A DNA stretch of 64,000 bases from DASQMT01 sp963835735 (lineage in GTDB: Bacteria; Actinomycetota; Thermoleophilia; Solirubrobacterales; Solirubrobacteraceae). The notes under the pieces were generated by a model that did no database searches, had not been told where the DNA came from, and saw only the letters and a list, made by a program, of their open reading frames with translations. Below are positions 1 through 8,565 of the stretch, in pieces. The first letter of the stretch is position 1. Each line of letters starts with the position of its first letter. The stretch is from the NCBI GenBank assembly GCA_963835735.1, contig CAWIGP010000002.1, forward strand, positions 372,001 through 436,000, in the 5' to 3' direction. Made by a program: the position numbers and the translations under genes.

Positions 1-177
1 TGCCTCGCCCATCACCTGACGACCGAGGGCGGCGAGCGCAGCCTGATGGTCGCCTCGATCCGATATCACGACACGTTCGTCAAGCGCGCCGGCGCCTGGC
101 TCTTCGCCGAGCGCAACCTCTACGTCGACTGGATCGAGACCCGAAGGTCGTCGCCCCGGTGCGCGCCGGGTCGATGA
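1..177 (+). CDS. SnoaL-like (NTF2-fold) protein, C-terminal fragment
   Basis: Frame 1 is open from the window edge to a TGA at 175-177; the 5' part lies outside. The residues read as the last strands of a SnoaL_4 / NTF2-like barrel: a run containing IRYHDTFVKRAGAWLFAERN followed by LYVDWIE, which is the usual C-terminal signature of that family. Such small alpha+beta barrels act as polyketide cyclases, isomerases or steroid-type dehydratases, but substrate cannot be read from a fragment. It is in the opposite orientation to the MFS/oxidase group that follows. The family call is fairly secure; the function is open. Confidence 0.6.
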   Translation, partial: CLAHHLTTEGGERSLMVASIRYHDTFVKRAGAWLFAERNLYVDWIETRRSSPRCAPGR

Positions 178-581
178 GTTTGACCACGGTGACCTCTGGC
201 GCGCTGAAGGTGCCGTGGAAACGCGGCAGCGACGGGCTGGCTGCTCCCTTCCTTGCCGAGCAGTCGTCAGCGTCGCCGATCGGCCGCTGCTCGGATTCGT
301 CCAACCCAGCAGCGAGCGAACGCTCGAACGGTGCCCAAAGACTGCTCCAGGGGGAAGGACACTGTGAAGGGACTGGTGCCCGCTTGCTCGCCTACTACGC
401 CGCGTGCCTGGGCGACGGCCGTCCGCCCGCCGCCTTCGCGACGATAGAGCAGCCGGTACTGGTGGACACGGCGGCGGCGGCGGCGAGTCTTCGAGCAGGC
501 GCGGCGCGCCAGCGGCGAGCCTGCCTCACGCGGAGCGGCTGGTGATCGAGCGCCAGTGCCACGTGACCGACCCGAAGGCGG
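178..581. other. 404-bp stretch without a recognisable gene
   Basis: Lies between the SnoaL fragment and the 3' end of the MFS gene. Short open frames exist on both strands but have shadow-like, Arg/Ala-rich composition, no ribosome binding site and no family resemblance. The only structured element I see is the hairpin at 562-586 over the MFS stop codon. It may contain remnants of a lost gene. Confidence 0.4.
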
Positions 582-586
582 TCACG
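562..586 (-). terminator. hairpin over the MFS stop codon
   Basis: CGTGACCG at 562-569 and CGGTCACG at 579-586 form a perfect 8-bp stem with a 9-base loop. It overlaps the TGA of the MFS gene (582-584, minus strand). There is no T-tract, as is common for hairpin terminators in GC-rich actinobacteria. Function is inferred only from position. Confidence 0.3.
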
Positions 587-1748
587 CCGGTGCTCGAGCT
601 CCTTCTGGGGAGCTGACCCGGAAGGCGAGCACGCCGGAGAGCGCGGCGACCACCGCGATCGCGCCCGCGAGCGCGAGCGTCCCGCGCGCACCGATCGCGA
701 CCACGAGCACGCCGCCCCACGCCAGCGCCACCAGCTCGGCGCCGTTGCGCAGGCCGTTGTAGGCGGCGAAGGCGCGCCCGTGAAAGCGGTTCGGGACGCG
801 TTCCTGGATCAGCGCCCGCGCCAGCACGTTCTTGGCGCCGTGGCCGGCGCCCCCGGTGAACCACATCGCGGCGCCGAAGCCGGCCGCGAGCCAGACTGTC
901 GGCAGTCCGAGGCCCGCGCCCTGCACGCCGACGGCCACGAGCGCCGCGCCGGCCAGCGTGCCCGCGCGCACCCGGGGCGAGATGACGAGCGCCCCGAACA
1001 CCATCCCGACCGTCCACGACGAGAACAGCACGCCGTAGACGGCGCCGGTCACCTCGAGGTCGTCCCGCAGGAACACGACCTCGGCCGCGATCGAGGCGCT
1101 CATGAACAGCAGCGACGCGAGCACGGTGGCGAGCACGACGCCGAGCGTGCGGTCGCGGAACAGCAGCACGACGCCGTCGCGCGCCCGCTCGCCTACCGCC
1201 TGCGGGCCCGGCTGTCGGCGCGCCCGCAACAGGCCGGCAGCGAGCGCGACGCAGGCGAAGGTCGCCGCGTCGACGAGAAGCGCGACCGCGGTGCCGCCCG
1301 CCGCCGCGAGCGCTGCGCCGAGCAGCGGCCCGGCCGTCATCCCGACGTAGCGCGCCGCCTCGACGGCGCCGTTGAGGTTGTCGCGGCCGATCACCGGCAC
1401 GAGCGCGAACTCCGCCGGCTGGGCGACGGCGAAGCCGGCGCCCAGCAGCGCGGCGAGCGCCAGGATCGCGGCCGTCGAGTCGAGCGCGAGCGCGAGCGCC
1501 GCGGCGACCGCCGCCTGCGCAAGCGACGCCCAGATCAGCAGCCGCCGCGTCTCGACCCGGTCGGCGAGCATCCCGGCGGCCGGCGCCAGCAGCACGATCG
1601 GGGCCCACAGGCAGATCATCAGCGCCGCGACCGCGGCGCCGGAGCCGGTCAGCTTCAGGATGTGCAGCGTCAGCGGGATCCAGAGCAGGAAGTCGCCGAG
1701 CGCCGAGATCCCGACCGCCCCGACGATCAGCCTGCGGTCGCGGCTCAT
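582..1748 (-). CDS. MFS transporter
   Basis: 388-residue polytopic membrane protein of the major facilitator superfamily, of the MFS_3 / enterobactin-exporter-like type. The N-terminus MSRDRRLIVGAVGISALGDF leads into the first helix, and the loop between helices 2 and 3 carries the MFS signature GMLADRVETRR. About 10-12 hydrophobic segments are visible. The ATG at 1748 was chosen because it overlaps the TGA of the upstream oxidase gene (ATGA), has a GAAGGCGG-like ribosome binding site and begins right at the family N-terminus. The overlap implies translational coupling with the oxidase. Together with the LuxR gene upstream this suggests efflux of a product or substrate of the oxidase (inference). 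Confidence 0.85.
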   Translation of the reverse strand: MSRDRRLIVGAVGISALGDFLLWIPLTLHILKLTGSGAAVAALMICLWAPIVLLAPAAGMLADRVETRRLLIWASLAQAAVAAALALALDSTAAILALAALLGAGFAVAQPAEFALVPVIGRDNLNGAVEAARYVGMTAGPLLGAALAAAGGTAVALLVDAATFACVALAAGLLRARRQPGPQAVGERARDGVVLLFRDRTLGVVLATVLASLLFMSASIAAEVVFLRDDLEVTGAVYGVLFSSWTVGMVFGALVISPRVRAGTLAGAALVAVGVQGAGLGLPTVWLAAGFGAAMWFTGGAGHGAKNVLARALIQERVPNRFHGRAFAAYNGLRNGAELVALAWGGVLVVAIGARGTLALAGAIAVVAALSGVLAFRVSSPEGARAPA

Positions 1749-3094
1749 GCCGCCTTCGCGACCGCCGTCGGCGGTGGGACGTTGCCGCTCGCCCGGAACA
1801 CGTTGTCGGAGTCCCACACGGCTTTGACCCAGGCCAGGCGCTCATAGCTGCCGAGCCCGTAGCCGGCCCGTACGCGCGCGTCGCCCTCGTCGCCGACGAA
1901 GTTCAGATAGACGGCGCCGCTGGAGAAGGCGGCGAGGTCATCGCGGAAGCCGCGCGCCCACTCGATGTTGGCGTCGTCGTCGGCCGGGTCCTCCCACATG
2001 CCGAACGGGTGCACGACGAAGCGCGCGTCGCGGGCGGACAGGGGCGAGGCGTCCTGGCCGACGCAGGCTACGGCGCCGCCCCAGCTGACCATGAACAGCT
2101 GCGAGAGGCCCGCGGGCATCGCCTCCGACCGGCTCGCGATCGCCTCGATCGCAGCGTCGGGCAGATCGGTCAGGTGCTCGGACGTCCAGTAGTTCCGGTA
2201 GCCCGGCGGGTCGTCGATCATGCACTGGAAGTCCGCGTAGGGCATCGGCTCGAAGAAGTCGGCCTCCGCGCCGGCCGCGCGGATCTCGCGCACGGCCTCG
2301 CGCCCGTCGTCGAGCGGCCCCGCGTACATGCCCGCGATCGCGACCACCAGCTCGCCGTGCAGGTGCTCCGGGATGCCCTCCTCGGCCGGCGCCTTGAGGT
2401 ACAGGAACGCCAGGCTGAGCCCCTCCGGCGCATCGCGCATCGTGTCGCGGTAGAGGGCGAGCAGCTCGCGCCCGCGGCCGACGGGATACAACGCGAGGCC
2501 GGCGAAGACCTCGGGCTCGAGCGGGTGCAGCCGGAACTCGAACGCGGTGACGACGCCGAAGTTGCCGCCGCCGCCGCGCAGCGCCCAGAACAGCTCGGGA
2601 TGCTCGTCCGCGGAGGCCCGCACGTGCTCGCCGTCGGCGGTCACGAGCTCGGCCGCCAGCAGGTTGTCGCAGGCCAGACCATGCTTGCGCTCGAGCCACC
2701 CCGAGCCGCCGCCGAGAGTCAGCCCGGCGACGCCGGTGGTCGACACGCGGCCGCCGGTGGTGGCGAGGTCGTACGGCTGGGTCGCGCGATCGAATTGCGA
2801 CCACGTCGCGCCCGAACCGACGCGCGCGATCCGGCGGTCTCGGTCCACTTCGATCGACGCCATGTCGCGCACGTCGATCACGAGCCCGTCGTCGACGAGC
2901 GAGAGCCCGGCGACCGAGTGCCCGCCGGCGCGGACGGCGAGCGGCAGTCCCTCACGGCGAGCGTAAGCGATCGCGTCCGCGACGTCTGTTGGCGAGGCGC
3001 AGCGCGCCACAAGCGCGGGCCGGCGCTCGATCATCGCGTTGTTGAGCGTCGTGGTGTCGGCGTACTCGGGCGTGCCACGTTCGTATAGATGCAT
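1745..3094 (-). CDS. FAD-linked oxidase, berberine-bridge-enzyme-like
   Basis: 449 residues, matching BBE-like (PF01565 + PF08031) oxidases. The N-terminal FAD-binding_4 domain carries RAGGHSVAG, whose His is the 8-alpha-histidyl FAD attachment site. GLACDNLLAAELV supplies the Cys of the 6-S-cysteinyl link, so bicovalent flavinylation is predicted. GGGSGWLERKHG and the tail SDNVFRASGNVPP are the usual FAD-contact and BBE C-terminal motifs. Such enzymes oxidise alcohols, sugars or natural-product scaffolds using O2. The gene ends in ATGA shared with the MFS gene and lies 76 bp downstream of the TPR-LuxR gene on the same strand. A TAACGT hexamer 6 bases before the ATG suggests its own leaderless promoter. 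Substrate unknown. Confidence 0.88.
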   Translation of the reverse strand: MHLYERGTPEYADTTTLNNAMIERRPALVARCASPTDVADAIAYARREGLPLAVRAGGHSVAGLSLVDDGLVIDVRDMASIEVDRDRRIARVGSGATWSQFDRATQPYDLATTGGRVSTTGVAGLTLGGGSGWLERKHGLACDNLLAAELVTADGEHVRASADEHPELFWALRGGGGNFGVVTAFEFRLHPLEPEVFAGLALYPVGRGRELLALYRDTMRDAPEGLSLAFLYLKAPAEEGIPEHLHGELVVAIAGMYAGPLDDGREAVREIRAAGAEADFFEPMPYADFQCMIDDPPGYRNYWTSEHLTDLPDAAIEAIASRSEAMPAGLSQLFMVSWGGAVACVGQDASPLSARDARFVVHPFGMWEDPADDDANIEWARGFRDDLAAFSSGAVYLNFVGDEGDARVRAGYGLGSYERLAWVKAVWDSDNVFRASGNVPPPTAVAKAA

Positions 3095-3100
3095 GCCGCG

Positions 3101-3106
3101 ACGTTA
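3101..3106 (-). promoter_or_regulatory. -10 hexamer of a leaderless promoter for the BBE-like oxidase
   Basis: On the minus strand TAACGT ends 6 bases before the ATG at 3094, the spacing expected for a leaderless transcript. No clear -35 hexamer is visible 16-18 bases further upstream. The same arrangement recurs at many starts in this window. Confidence 0.4.
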
Positions 3107-3152
3107 CGGTTCGGCGGCAGTCCCGACTTCGCCGTTTGCGGCCATCCGGCGC

Positions 3153-3170
3153 CTGGCCGGAAACGGCCAG
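3153..3170 (-). terminator. GC-rich stem-loop directly after the TPR-LuxR stop codon
   Basis: CTGGCCG and CGGCCAG form a perfect 7-bp stem closing a 4-base loop, beginning at the base after the TAA of the LuxR gene (3171-3173). No U-tract follows. It probably terminates or attenuates transcription into the oxidase gene. Confidence 0.45.
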
Positions 3171-4793
3171 TTACAGCAGGCCGGCGCGGGCGGCGTAAGC
3201 GACGGCGGCCGTGCGCGAGGGCAGCCGGAGCTTGGTCCGCACGTTGGCCATGTGGCGGTGCACGGTGTGCTGGCTGAGCACCAGCCGCTCGGCGATCTCG
3301 GCGTCGTTGAGCCCCTGGGCGACGAGCCGCAGGATCTCCAGCTCGCGCGGCGTGAGCTCGTTCAGCGCGCGCCGCTCGGCGGTCGCGACGCGCGTCGGCT
3401 CGCGGACGCCGAGCACGGCGAGCGCCGCCCGGCCGGCCTCCTCCTCGGCGGCCGCGGGCTGGTCGCGGCCGAGAGCCGCGAGCGCGCCGGAAAGCTCGAG
3501 CCGGGCGAGCGCGGCCTCGTAGGCGGCACCCGCCTCGACCAGCAGATCGACGGCATCCTCGAACGCGCGGCGCGCGCTCTCGTGATCGCCGTGCGCTGCG
3601 GCGAGCCGGCCGGCCGCGAGCCGCGCGCGGCCCTCGACGTACGGCGTCCCGAACTCGGCCGCGGCGTGCTCGAGCTCGGCGTACGCGTCGGCGGCGGCGT
3701 CGAGCTCGCCCAGCGCTGCGCGGGCGCGCACGAGCAGATCGAGCGCGGGCAGCCGGTCGAACAGCGACGCGGCCGGCGCGCGGCGCAGCGCCCGCTCGGC
3801 GCCGTTGGCCGCGCCGGCGGGGTCGCCGGCCTCGAGCGCGAGCAGGCCGAGCCCGACGAGCGCGCGCAGGTGGGAGCCGGCCTGCGTGAACAGCGTCCGC
3901 GCCTCGTCCAGTCGGCCCTGGCGCGCCCGCAGCTCACCGAGCCGCGCGAGCCCGCCCGCGGCCATTCCGGGGCGGGAGCGCTGGAGGTCGCCGACCGCTC
4001 CGGTCAGCTCGACCTCGGCCGCCTCCCAGTCGCCGTTCGTCGCCAGCACGTTGCCGTAGGCGCTGCGGCAGATCCCCACCAGATGGCGGCCGCCCCAGTC
4101 CTCCGCCACGCTTCGCACGGCCTGGCACCACTGAGCGGCGCGCGGGAAGTCGCCGACGCCCTCGCAGGCCGAGATCAGGTAGCAGAGCGCCCAGCCCTCG
4201 GCGATCGGCATCCGCAGATCCTCGCCGCGCGCGATCGCCGACGCCTCGTCGAGTAGGCGCATCCCCGCCTCGACACGGCCGCGCCGCACGTGCGTAAAGC
4301 CCTCGAGCGCAAGGCCGACGGCCTCAAGGTCGGGCGGCCCCAGCGCGCGGCCGATCGCGGCGCCGCGCTGGGCCAGCGCGGCCGCCCGGTCGAGGTCGCC
4401 GCTGACATTCATCGCGTACGAGCCTTCGTGGAGCGCGAGCCAGCCGTGGTCCTCGCGCTCCGGGACAACATCGTCGAGCAGCCGGTGGGCCCGCTCGAGC
4501 CACCCGCGCGCGACCGCATCGTCGCCGCGGAACTCGAGATGGTCGGACGCCAGCCAGGCGGCCACGCGCCCGGCGCCGGCCGGATCGCCCTCGGCGCGGT
4601 ACGCACGAAACGCCCGCTCGCGCGCATAAAGCGTGAGCTCCTCGTCCGCCAGCCAGTAGCCCGCCCAGCCCAGCCCCTCACACGCCTCGCCGCTCGGCGC
4701 GTCCTCGACCGCGGCCTGGAACCGCACGCGCGCCTCGTCCCAGGCGCCGGTACGGAGCGCATCGTGCGCGGCGGCGAGCGTGTCCGTGGTCAT
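3171..4793 (-). CDS. LuxR-family regulator with TPR-like sensor region
   Basis: 540 residues. The first ~460 are an all-helical, Ala/Leu-rich array of TPR-like repeats (for example GDWEAAEVELTGAVGDL). The last ~65 are a LuxR/NarL-type helix-turn-helix beginning LTPRELEILRLVAQGLNDAE and containing the recognition segment LSQHTVHRHMANVRTKL. There is no nucleotide-binding P-loop, so this is a short relative of MalT/LAL regulators. I chose the ATG at 4793 (MTTDTLAAAHDALRTGAW) because the frame upstream has non-protein-like content and because the start sits exactly in the 3' arm of a 36-bp palindrome. It probably controls the co-oriented oxidase and MFS genes and perhaps the divergent MMPL gene (inference from position). 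Confidence 0.8.
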   Translation of the reverse strand: MTTDTLAAAHDALRTGAWDEARVRFQAAVEDAPSGEACEGLGWAGYWLADEELTLYARERAFRAYRAEGDPAGAGRVAAWLASDHLEFRGDDAVARGWLERAHRLLDDVVPEREDHGWLALHEGSYAMNVSGDLDRAAALAQRGAAIGRALGPPDLEAVGLALEGFTHVRRGRVEAGMRLLDEASAIARGEDLRMPIAEGWALCYLISACEGVGDFPRAAQWCQAVRSVAEDWGGRHLVGICRSAYGNVLATNGDWEAAEVELTGAVGDLQRSRPGMAAGGLARLGELRARQGRLDEARTLFTQAGSHLRALVGLGLLALEAGDPAGAANGAERALRRAPAASLFDRLPALDLLVRARAALGELDAAADAYAELEHAAAEFGTPYVEGRARLAAGRLAAAHGDHESARRAFEDAVDLLVEAGAAYEAALARLELSGALAALGRDQPAAAEEEAGRAALAVLGVREPTRVATAERRALNELTPRELEILRLVAQGLNDAEIAERLVLSQHTVHRHMANVRTKLRLPSRTAAVAYAARAGLL

Positions 4794-4823
4794 GCCCGTG
4801 CGAATCCTCGCACGGGCATGACC
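4788..4823. promoter_or_regulatory. 36-bp perfect palindrome overlapping a start codon
   Basis: GGTCATGCCCGTGCGA (4788-4803) and its exact complement (4808-4823) flank 4 bases. On the LuxR mRNA strand the 3' arm ends ...GGGCATGACC and includes the start codon. The only Shine-Dalgarno-like run (GAGGA) sits at the loop. It could be an operator for the dimeric LuxR product, or an mRNA hairpin that hides the start codon. Confidence 0.7.
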
Positions 4824-5167
4824 GGACCGCCGAGCCTGGATCTTCCGATTGACCCGTGGATGCCTCGATTGATCTGGCGAAGCGAGTGCCGAAGGCGCGC
4901 CGCCGGACATGCCCGCTTTCGGACGAGGAGCAGGCGCCCGGCGGCGCGAATTGAGCTCGCCCGGGCGAAGCGCCGCACCAATGCGCGGCGCGCTGGTTCG
5001 GCGGACCGCTCCCGGCGAGGAGCACGTCTCGGGACTTCTCCCAACCCGAGGAGCGGCCATCTCCGAGCTGCTGCTCGATGCCGCGGTGCATTCACCCGGA
5101 CGGCCGCTCGCCCGCGATGGCGGTGGTCGGCACGATGGTGGTGATCGGAGGCTCCGAGAGCAACCGC
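4824..5167. other. divergent intergenic region without a gene
   Basis: This is the middle of the 413-bp space between the TPR-LuxR gene (minus) and the MMPL gene (plus). Open frames here are shadow-like and none has a credible start. No further repeats were seen between the palindrome at 4788-4823 and the direct repeat at 5168. Confidence 0.4.
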
Positions 5168-5199
5168 GGAAGGTTCTGGGAAGGAAGCCTCCGTAGCGT
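5168..5199 (+). promoter_or_regulatory. 11-bp-pitch direct repeat and -10 box of the MMPL gene
   Basis: GGAAGG occurs at 5168-5173 and again at 5179-5184 (pitch 11 bp). After 9 more bases comes TAGCGT (5194-5199), then 7 bases and the ATG at 5207. Tandem heptamer-like repeats with 11-bp pitch just upstream of the -10 box are the classical arrangement of SARP-regulator sites. The same 17-bp block with 2 changes lies upstream of the methyltransferase at 11708. Confidence 0.55.
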
Positions 5200-5206
5200 G
5201 GCGGCC

Positions 5207-7321
5207 ATGACCACGTCTCCTCCCGCGACCACTCGCCGGCCCCTCGGACCGCTCGGTCGGCTTGGCCTGTGGGCGGCCCGTCGCCGGCGGCTCGTCTTCC
5301 TGTCGTGGGCGGTCGTGGTCGTTGTGCTCGGCGTCGTCGCGCCGCGGGCCGAGCAGGCGCTGTCGGGCGGCGGTTGGGAGGCCGACGGCTCGGAGTCAGT
5401 TCGCGCGCGAGGGTTGATCGACCGCCACTTCGCCGGCCATGGCAGCTATGCGCTGGCCGTGGTCGTAAGCTCGCCCCGCTACACCGCCGGCGACCCGCCC
5501 TTCCGGCGCGCCGTCGAGCGCACCGCACGGGTGTTGGACCACGAGGCGGCCGTGGCGAGCGTGCGCCTGCCGCGCCGTGGCACCGCTGTCTCAGCGAACG
5601 GGCACGTGGCCGTTGTGCGGGGCGGGGCCGGCGCAGACACTGCCGAGATGGTCCGCGCGGCGGGCCGCGTGCACGACGGGCTCGAGGGCCTTGCCCCGGC
5701 CGGCGTCGAGCTGGCGATCACTGGCTCGCCCGCGCTCTGGTCGCAGTTCAACGAGGAGAACAAGGCCGCGATGCTGCGCTCCGAAGTCATGTCCTGGCCG
5801 CTCACGCTGGCCGTGCTCCTCGTCGCGTTCGGCTCGCTCTCGGCCGCCGGGATCCCGCTGCTGCTCTCGATCGCGGGGCTGGTGGCAACGGCCGGCGCGC
5901 TGTGGCTCGGCACGCGGCTGACGGGGATCACGATCTGGGCGATGAACTTTGCGCTGATGTTCGCCCTCGCGGTGGGCATCGACTATGCCCTCTTCGTTGT
6001 GGTGCGCTTCCGGGCGGCGCTGCGGGCGGGGTTTCGCCCGCTCGACGCGGTCGGCGAGACGATGGACAGCGCCGGCAAAGCCGTGCTGGTCAGCGGTCTG
6101 GCCGTCCTGGCCTCCGTGTCGGCCGTGATGGTCGTGCCGAGCCAGCCATTCCGCACGAGCGCGCTCGGGATCCTGCTGGCCGTCGGGTTCGTGCTCGCTG
6201 CCTCGCTGACGCTGCTGCCAGCGGTGCTCGCGCGGCTGGGCCCGCGCATCGACAGCCTCGCCCTGCCGTGGGCCGGAGCGGTGCAGCACCGCAGCAGGGC
6301 CTTCGCTCGCTGGGGGCGCCTGATCTGGCGCCGCCCGGTGTTGCTCGGCACCGTCGCGGGGCTGTCGCTGGTCGCACTGGCGCTGCCGGTACTCGGGCTG
6401 CGCACCGCGATGCCCACCACAGGAGTGCTGCCCGGCGAGGCCAGCGCGCGAGTCGGGTACGAGCGGATGCAGCGGGCATTCGGCTCCGGCGCACCGGCGG
6501 AGCTGCAGGTCGTGGCACCGCGGCGTACGGCTCACACCGTCGAGGCGATACTTCGGACCAGCGCGGGAGTCATGGCCGTACGGCCGGCGGAGCGCGGCCG
6601 GGGGCTGGCGCTGATAAGGGCGCAACCGGCAACCGGACATGCCAGCCAGCTCGTCGAGCGTCTCCGCCAGCGGCTGCCGCGCGGAGCGCTGGTGGGCGGC
6701 GCAACGGCCGAGGCGCGCGACCTCGAGCATGCTCTCGCGGGCCGCACGTGGGTCGTGTACGGGCTCGTGGTGACCGTGGGCTTCGTGCTGCTTCTGCTCG
6801 TGGCACGGGCTCCACTCGCGGCCGTCGTGGCCGTGTTGCTCAACCTGCTGGCCACCGCAGCGGCCTTCGGTGCCGCGCGGTTGATCTTCCAAGACGGCCA
6901 CGGCGCAGCGCTATTGGGCTTCGAGTCACAGGGCTTCGTCGACGCCTGGGCGCCGGTGTTCTTCTTCTGCCTGATCTTCGCGCTGGCCATGGACTACAGC
7001 GTGTTCCTGCTGGCGACGATGCGCGAGCAGTTCGAGCGGACAGGCGATGCCCGCACGACGCTCGTCGAGGGACTAGCCCGATCGGGGCGGATGATCAATG
7101 CCGCCGGGGCGGTAATGGTGGTGGTCTTCTTCACCTTCGCCCTGTCCGGCCCGCTACCGCCCAAGGAGATGGGCGTGATCCTGGGGCTGGCCGTGCTGCT
7201 CGACACGCTGCTCGTACGGCTGCTGCTGTTGCCTGCCGCGCTACGGCTGCTCGGCCGCCGGGCCTGGTGGGTCCCCCGGGCGCTCGATCGAGTACTTCCG
7301 GCGGTGCGCCTGCGCCATTGA
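5207..7321 (+). CDS. MMPL-family (RND) transporter
   Basis: 704 residues with the two-halved MMPL layout. It has one N-terminal helix, a periplasmic domain of ~140 residues, and a block of five helices containing AVGIDYALFVVVRFR. A second helix, a second extracytoplasmic domain and a last five-helix block containing FALAMDYSVFLLATMREQ follow. The paired Asp-Tyr motifs in helices 4 and 10 are the proton-relay signature of this family. It probably exports a lipid, polyketide or toxic hydrophobic compound. ATG 5207 is preferred over upstream in-frame starts because it begins the family N-terminus and matches the TAGCGT -10 box. The direct repeat in front suggests control by the SARP-type regulator encoded 1.2 kb downstream. 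Confidence 0.88.
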   Translation: MTTSPPATTRRPLGPLGRLGLWAARRRRLVFLSWAVVVVVLGVVAPRAEQALSGGGWEADGSESVRARGLIDRHFAGHGSYALAVVVSSPRYTAGDPPFRRAVERTARVLDHEAAVASVRLPRRGTAVSANGHVAVVRGGAGADTAEMVRAAGRVHDGLEGLAPAGVELAITGSPALWSQFNEENKAAMLRSEVMSWPLTLAVLLVAFGSLSAAGIPLLLSIAGLVATAGALWLGTRLTGITIWAMNFALMFALAVGIDYALFVVVRFRAALRAGFRPLDAVGETMDSAGKAVLVSGLAVLASVSAVMVVPSQPFRTSALGILLAVGFVLAASLTLLPAVLARLGPRIDSLALPWAGAVQHRSRAFARWGRLIWRRPVLLGTVAGLSLVALALPVLGLRTAMPTTGVLPGEASARVGYERMQRAFGSGAPAELQVVAPRRTAHTVEAILRTSAGVMAVRPAERGRGLALIRAQPATGHASQLVERLRQRLPRGALVGGATAEARDLEHALAGRTWVVYGLVVTVGFVLLLLVARAPLAAVVAVLLNLLATAAAFGAARLIFQDGHGAALLGFESQGFVDAWAPVFFFCLIFALAMDYSVFLLATMREQFERTGDARTTLVEGLARSGRMINAAGAVMVVVFFTFALSGPLPPKEMGVILGLAVLLDTLLVRLLLLPAALRLLGRRAWWVPRALDRVLPAVRLRH

Positions 7322-7467
7322 TGGGGGGGTCCCGAGCCGGCTCCCACGACTGGCCGCCGTTGGTCGTGCGGGCGAGGTAGATCGGCCGCTTGAGGCGAGC
7401 CCGCGGCCGTTCTCGGCCGACGGAAGCGCACGCCCTGCGCGACCTGAGAGTCAGTCGCTGGCGGTTG

Positions 7468-8526
7468 TCACATACGCGAGAAGCGCGCGGCGGCGGCTGC
7501 GCGCGCGGACTTGCCGGACAGCCGTAGCTTCGCGTAGACGTTCGAGAGGTGGCGCTCCACTGTGCGGGTGCTCAGGAACAGCCGCTCCGCGATCTGCTCG
7601 TTGCTCATTCCCGCGGCCACCAGCTCGAGCACTTCGCGCTCACGCTCGCTGAGGTCCGACAGATCGGCGGCCACGATGGGTGCGCGCTCGTCGTCGCCCA
7701 AGAACGCGCGCACCTCCGAGAGAAACACCTCCCAGGCCGGCTCCCCTTGCTGAAGGATGTGGTTGTCGCTCTCGAGCGTCACGAATCGAGCGTCCGGTAG
7801 GAGGGAAGCGAGGCGCCGCCCCTCCTCGTAGGGGACGGCCCGGTCCCGTCGCGCGTGTAGAACGAGCGCCGGCTGGGTGATGCGGCGCGCAGTGTCGCTG
7901 ATGTCAATGTGACTGCGCGACCGCCACAGGCGTGCGGCCATCTCTCCACTGCTGGAGGCCTGCTGCAAGTCGTCGTACCAGCGCCTCTGCTCCTCGCCGG
8001 CGCTGGGGATGTAGATCGAGCTGAACACTTGCCGGAAGGCGGGAATTCCGCCACCCCAGCCCACTCGAATCAGGTCGCCCAACAGCCGCGACTGCTCGGC
8101 CTCGCCGTCGCCGCGCCTGTCGCGGCCGCGCGCCCAGGTCCCGTAGAGCACCAGGCGGCTAACGCGCTCGGGGTTCGTCGCCGCGTACTCGATCGCGGTC
8201 GGCCCGCCGCCTGACAGGCCTAGCAGCGCGAAGTGCTCGAGTTTCGCAGCGTCCACCACGGCAGCCAGGTCGCCGACGTAGGTGTCGAGCGTCGGTGTGC
8301 CGTCGAACTGGCGGTCGGAGAGCCCGCAGCCGCGCTCGTCGAAGCGGATGAGCGTGTGCCCCCGGCTCAGCTCTCTGACCCAGTGTCGCCAGACGGGGCT
8401 CTCCCGCTCGTAGTCGAGGTGGGTCATCCAGTTGCTCGCCTTGACGAGCGGCGGGCCCTCGCCGTCGATCGCGTACGCGAGTCCAACGCCGTCGGGCGAA
8501 ATGCAGAAGCGAGTCTCGTGCTTCAA
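7468..8526 (-). CDS. alpha/beta-hydrolase fused to a LuxR-type DNA-binding domain
   Basis: 352 residues. Residues ~1-270 form an alpha/beta hydrolase: GHTLIRFDERGCGLSD oxyanion region, nucleophile elbow GLSGGG, acid in HARRDRAVPY and base in ESDNHIL. Residues ~285-350 are a LuxR HTH with LSEREREVLELVAAGMSNEQ and LSTRTVERHLSNVYAKL. Such fusions are thought to sense a small ligand with the hydrolase fold, possibly hydrolysing it. No ATG lies at the right place; I chose TTG 8526 because the family N-terminus begins there and TACGAT lies exactly 7 bases upstream. It is divergent, with only 39 bp between starts, to the SARP-type regulator, so the two probably share control elements. Confidence 0.8.
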   Translation of the reverse strand: MKHETRFCISPDGVGLAYAIDGEGPPLVKASNWMTHLDYERESPVWRHWVRELSRGHTLIRFDERGCGLSDRQFDGTPTLDTYVGDLAAVVDAAKLEHFALLGLSGGGPTAIEYAATNPERVSRLVLYGTWARGRDRRGDGEAEQSRLLGDLIRVGWGGGIPAFRQVFSSIYIPSAGEEQRRWYDDLQQASSSGEMAARLWRSRSHIDISDTARRITQPALVLHARRDRAVPYEEGRRLASLLPDARFVTLESDNHILQQGEPAWEVFLSEVRAFLGDDERAPIVAADLSDLSEREREVLELVAAGMSNEQIAERLFLSTRTVERHLSNVYAKLRLSGKSARAAAAARFSRM

Positions 8527-8533
8527 CGGGAAG

Positions 8534-8556
8534 ATCGTAATCGGGGCGGATATGGT
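8534..8556. promoter_or_regulatory. back-to-back leaderless promoters of two regulators
   Basis: In the 39-bp gap, TACGAT (minus strand, 8534-8539) lies 7 bases before the TTG at 8526. TATGGT (plus strand, 8551-8556) lies 9 bases before the ATG at 8566. The two -10 hexamers are only 11 bp apart, so RNA polymerase probably cannot occupy both at once. Confidence 0.5.
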
Positions 8557-8565
8557 CGGACTCGT

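Noticed and set aside
178..545. Possible gene between the SnoaL fragment and the MFS gene
   Set aside because: Frames contain some plausible segments but no start signal, no family match, and composition like a shadow; kept as unannotated space.
5269..7380. 703-codon frame overlapping the MMPL gene
   Set aside because: Arg/Gly-rich shadow of the transporter in the next frame.
7466..7488. Second ECF41-type promoter at TGTCACA 7466-7472
   Set aside because: No CGTC follows after 16 bases and the site lies over the 3' end of the hydrolase-LuxR gene.
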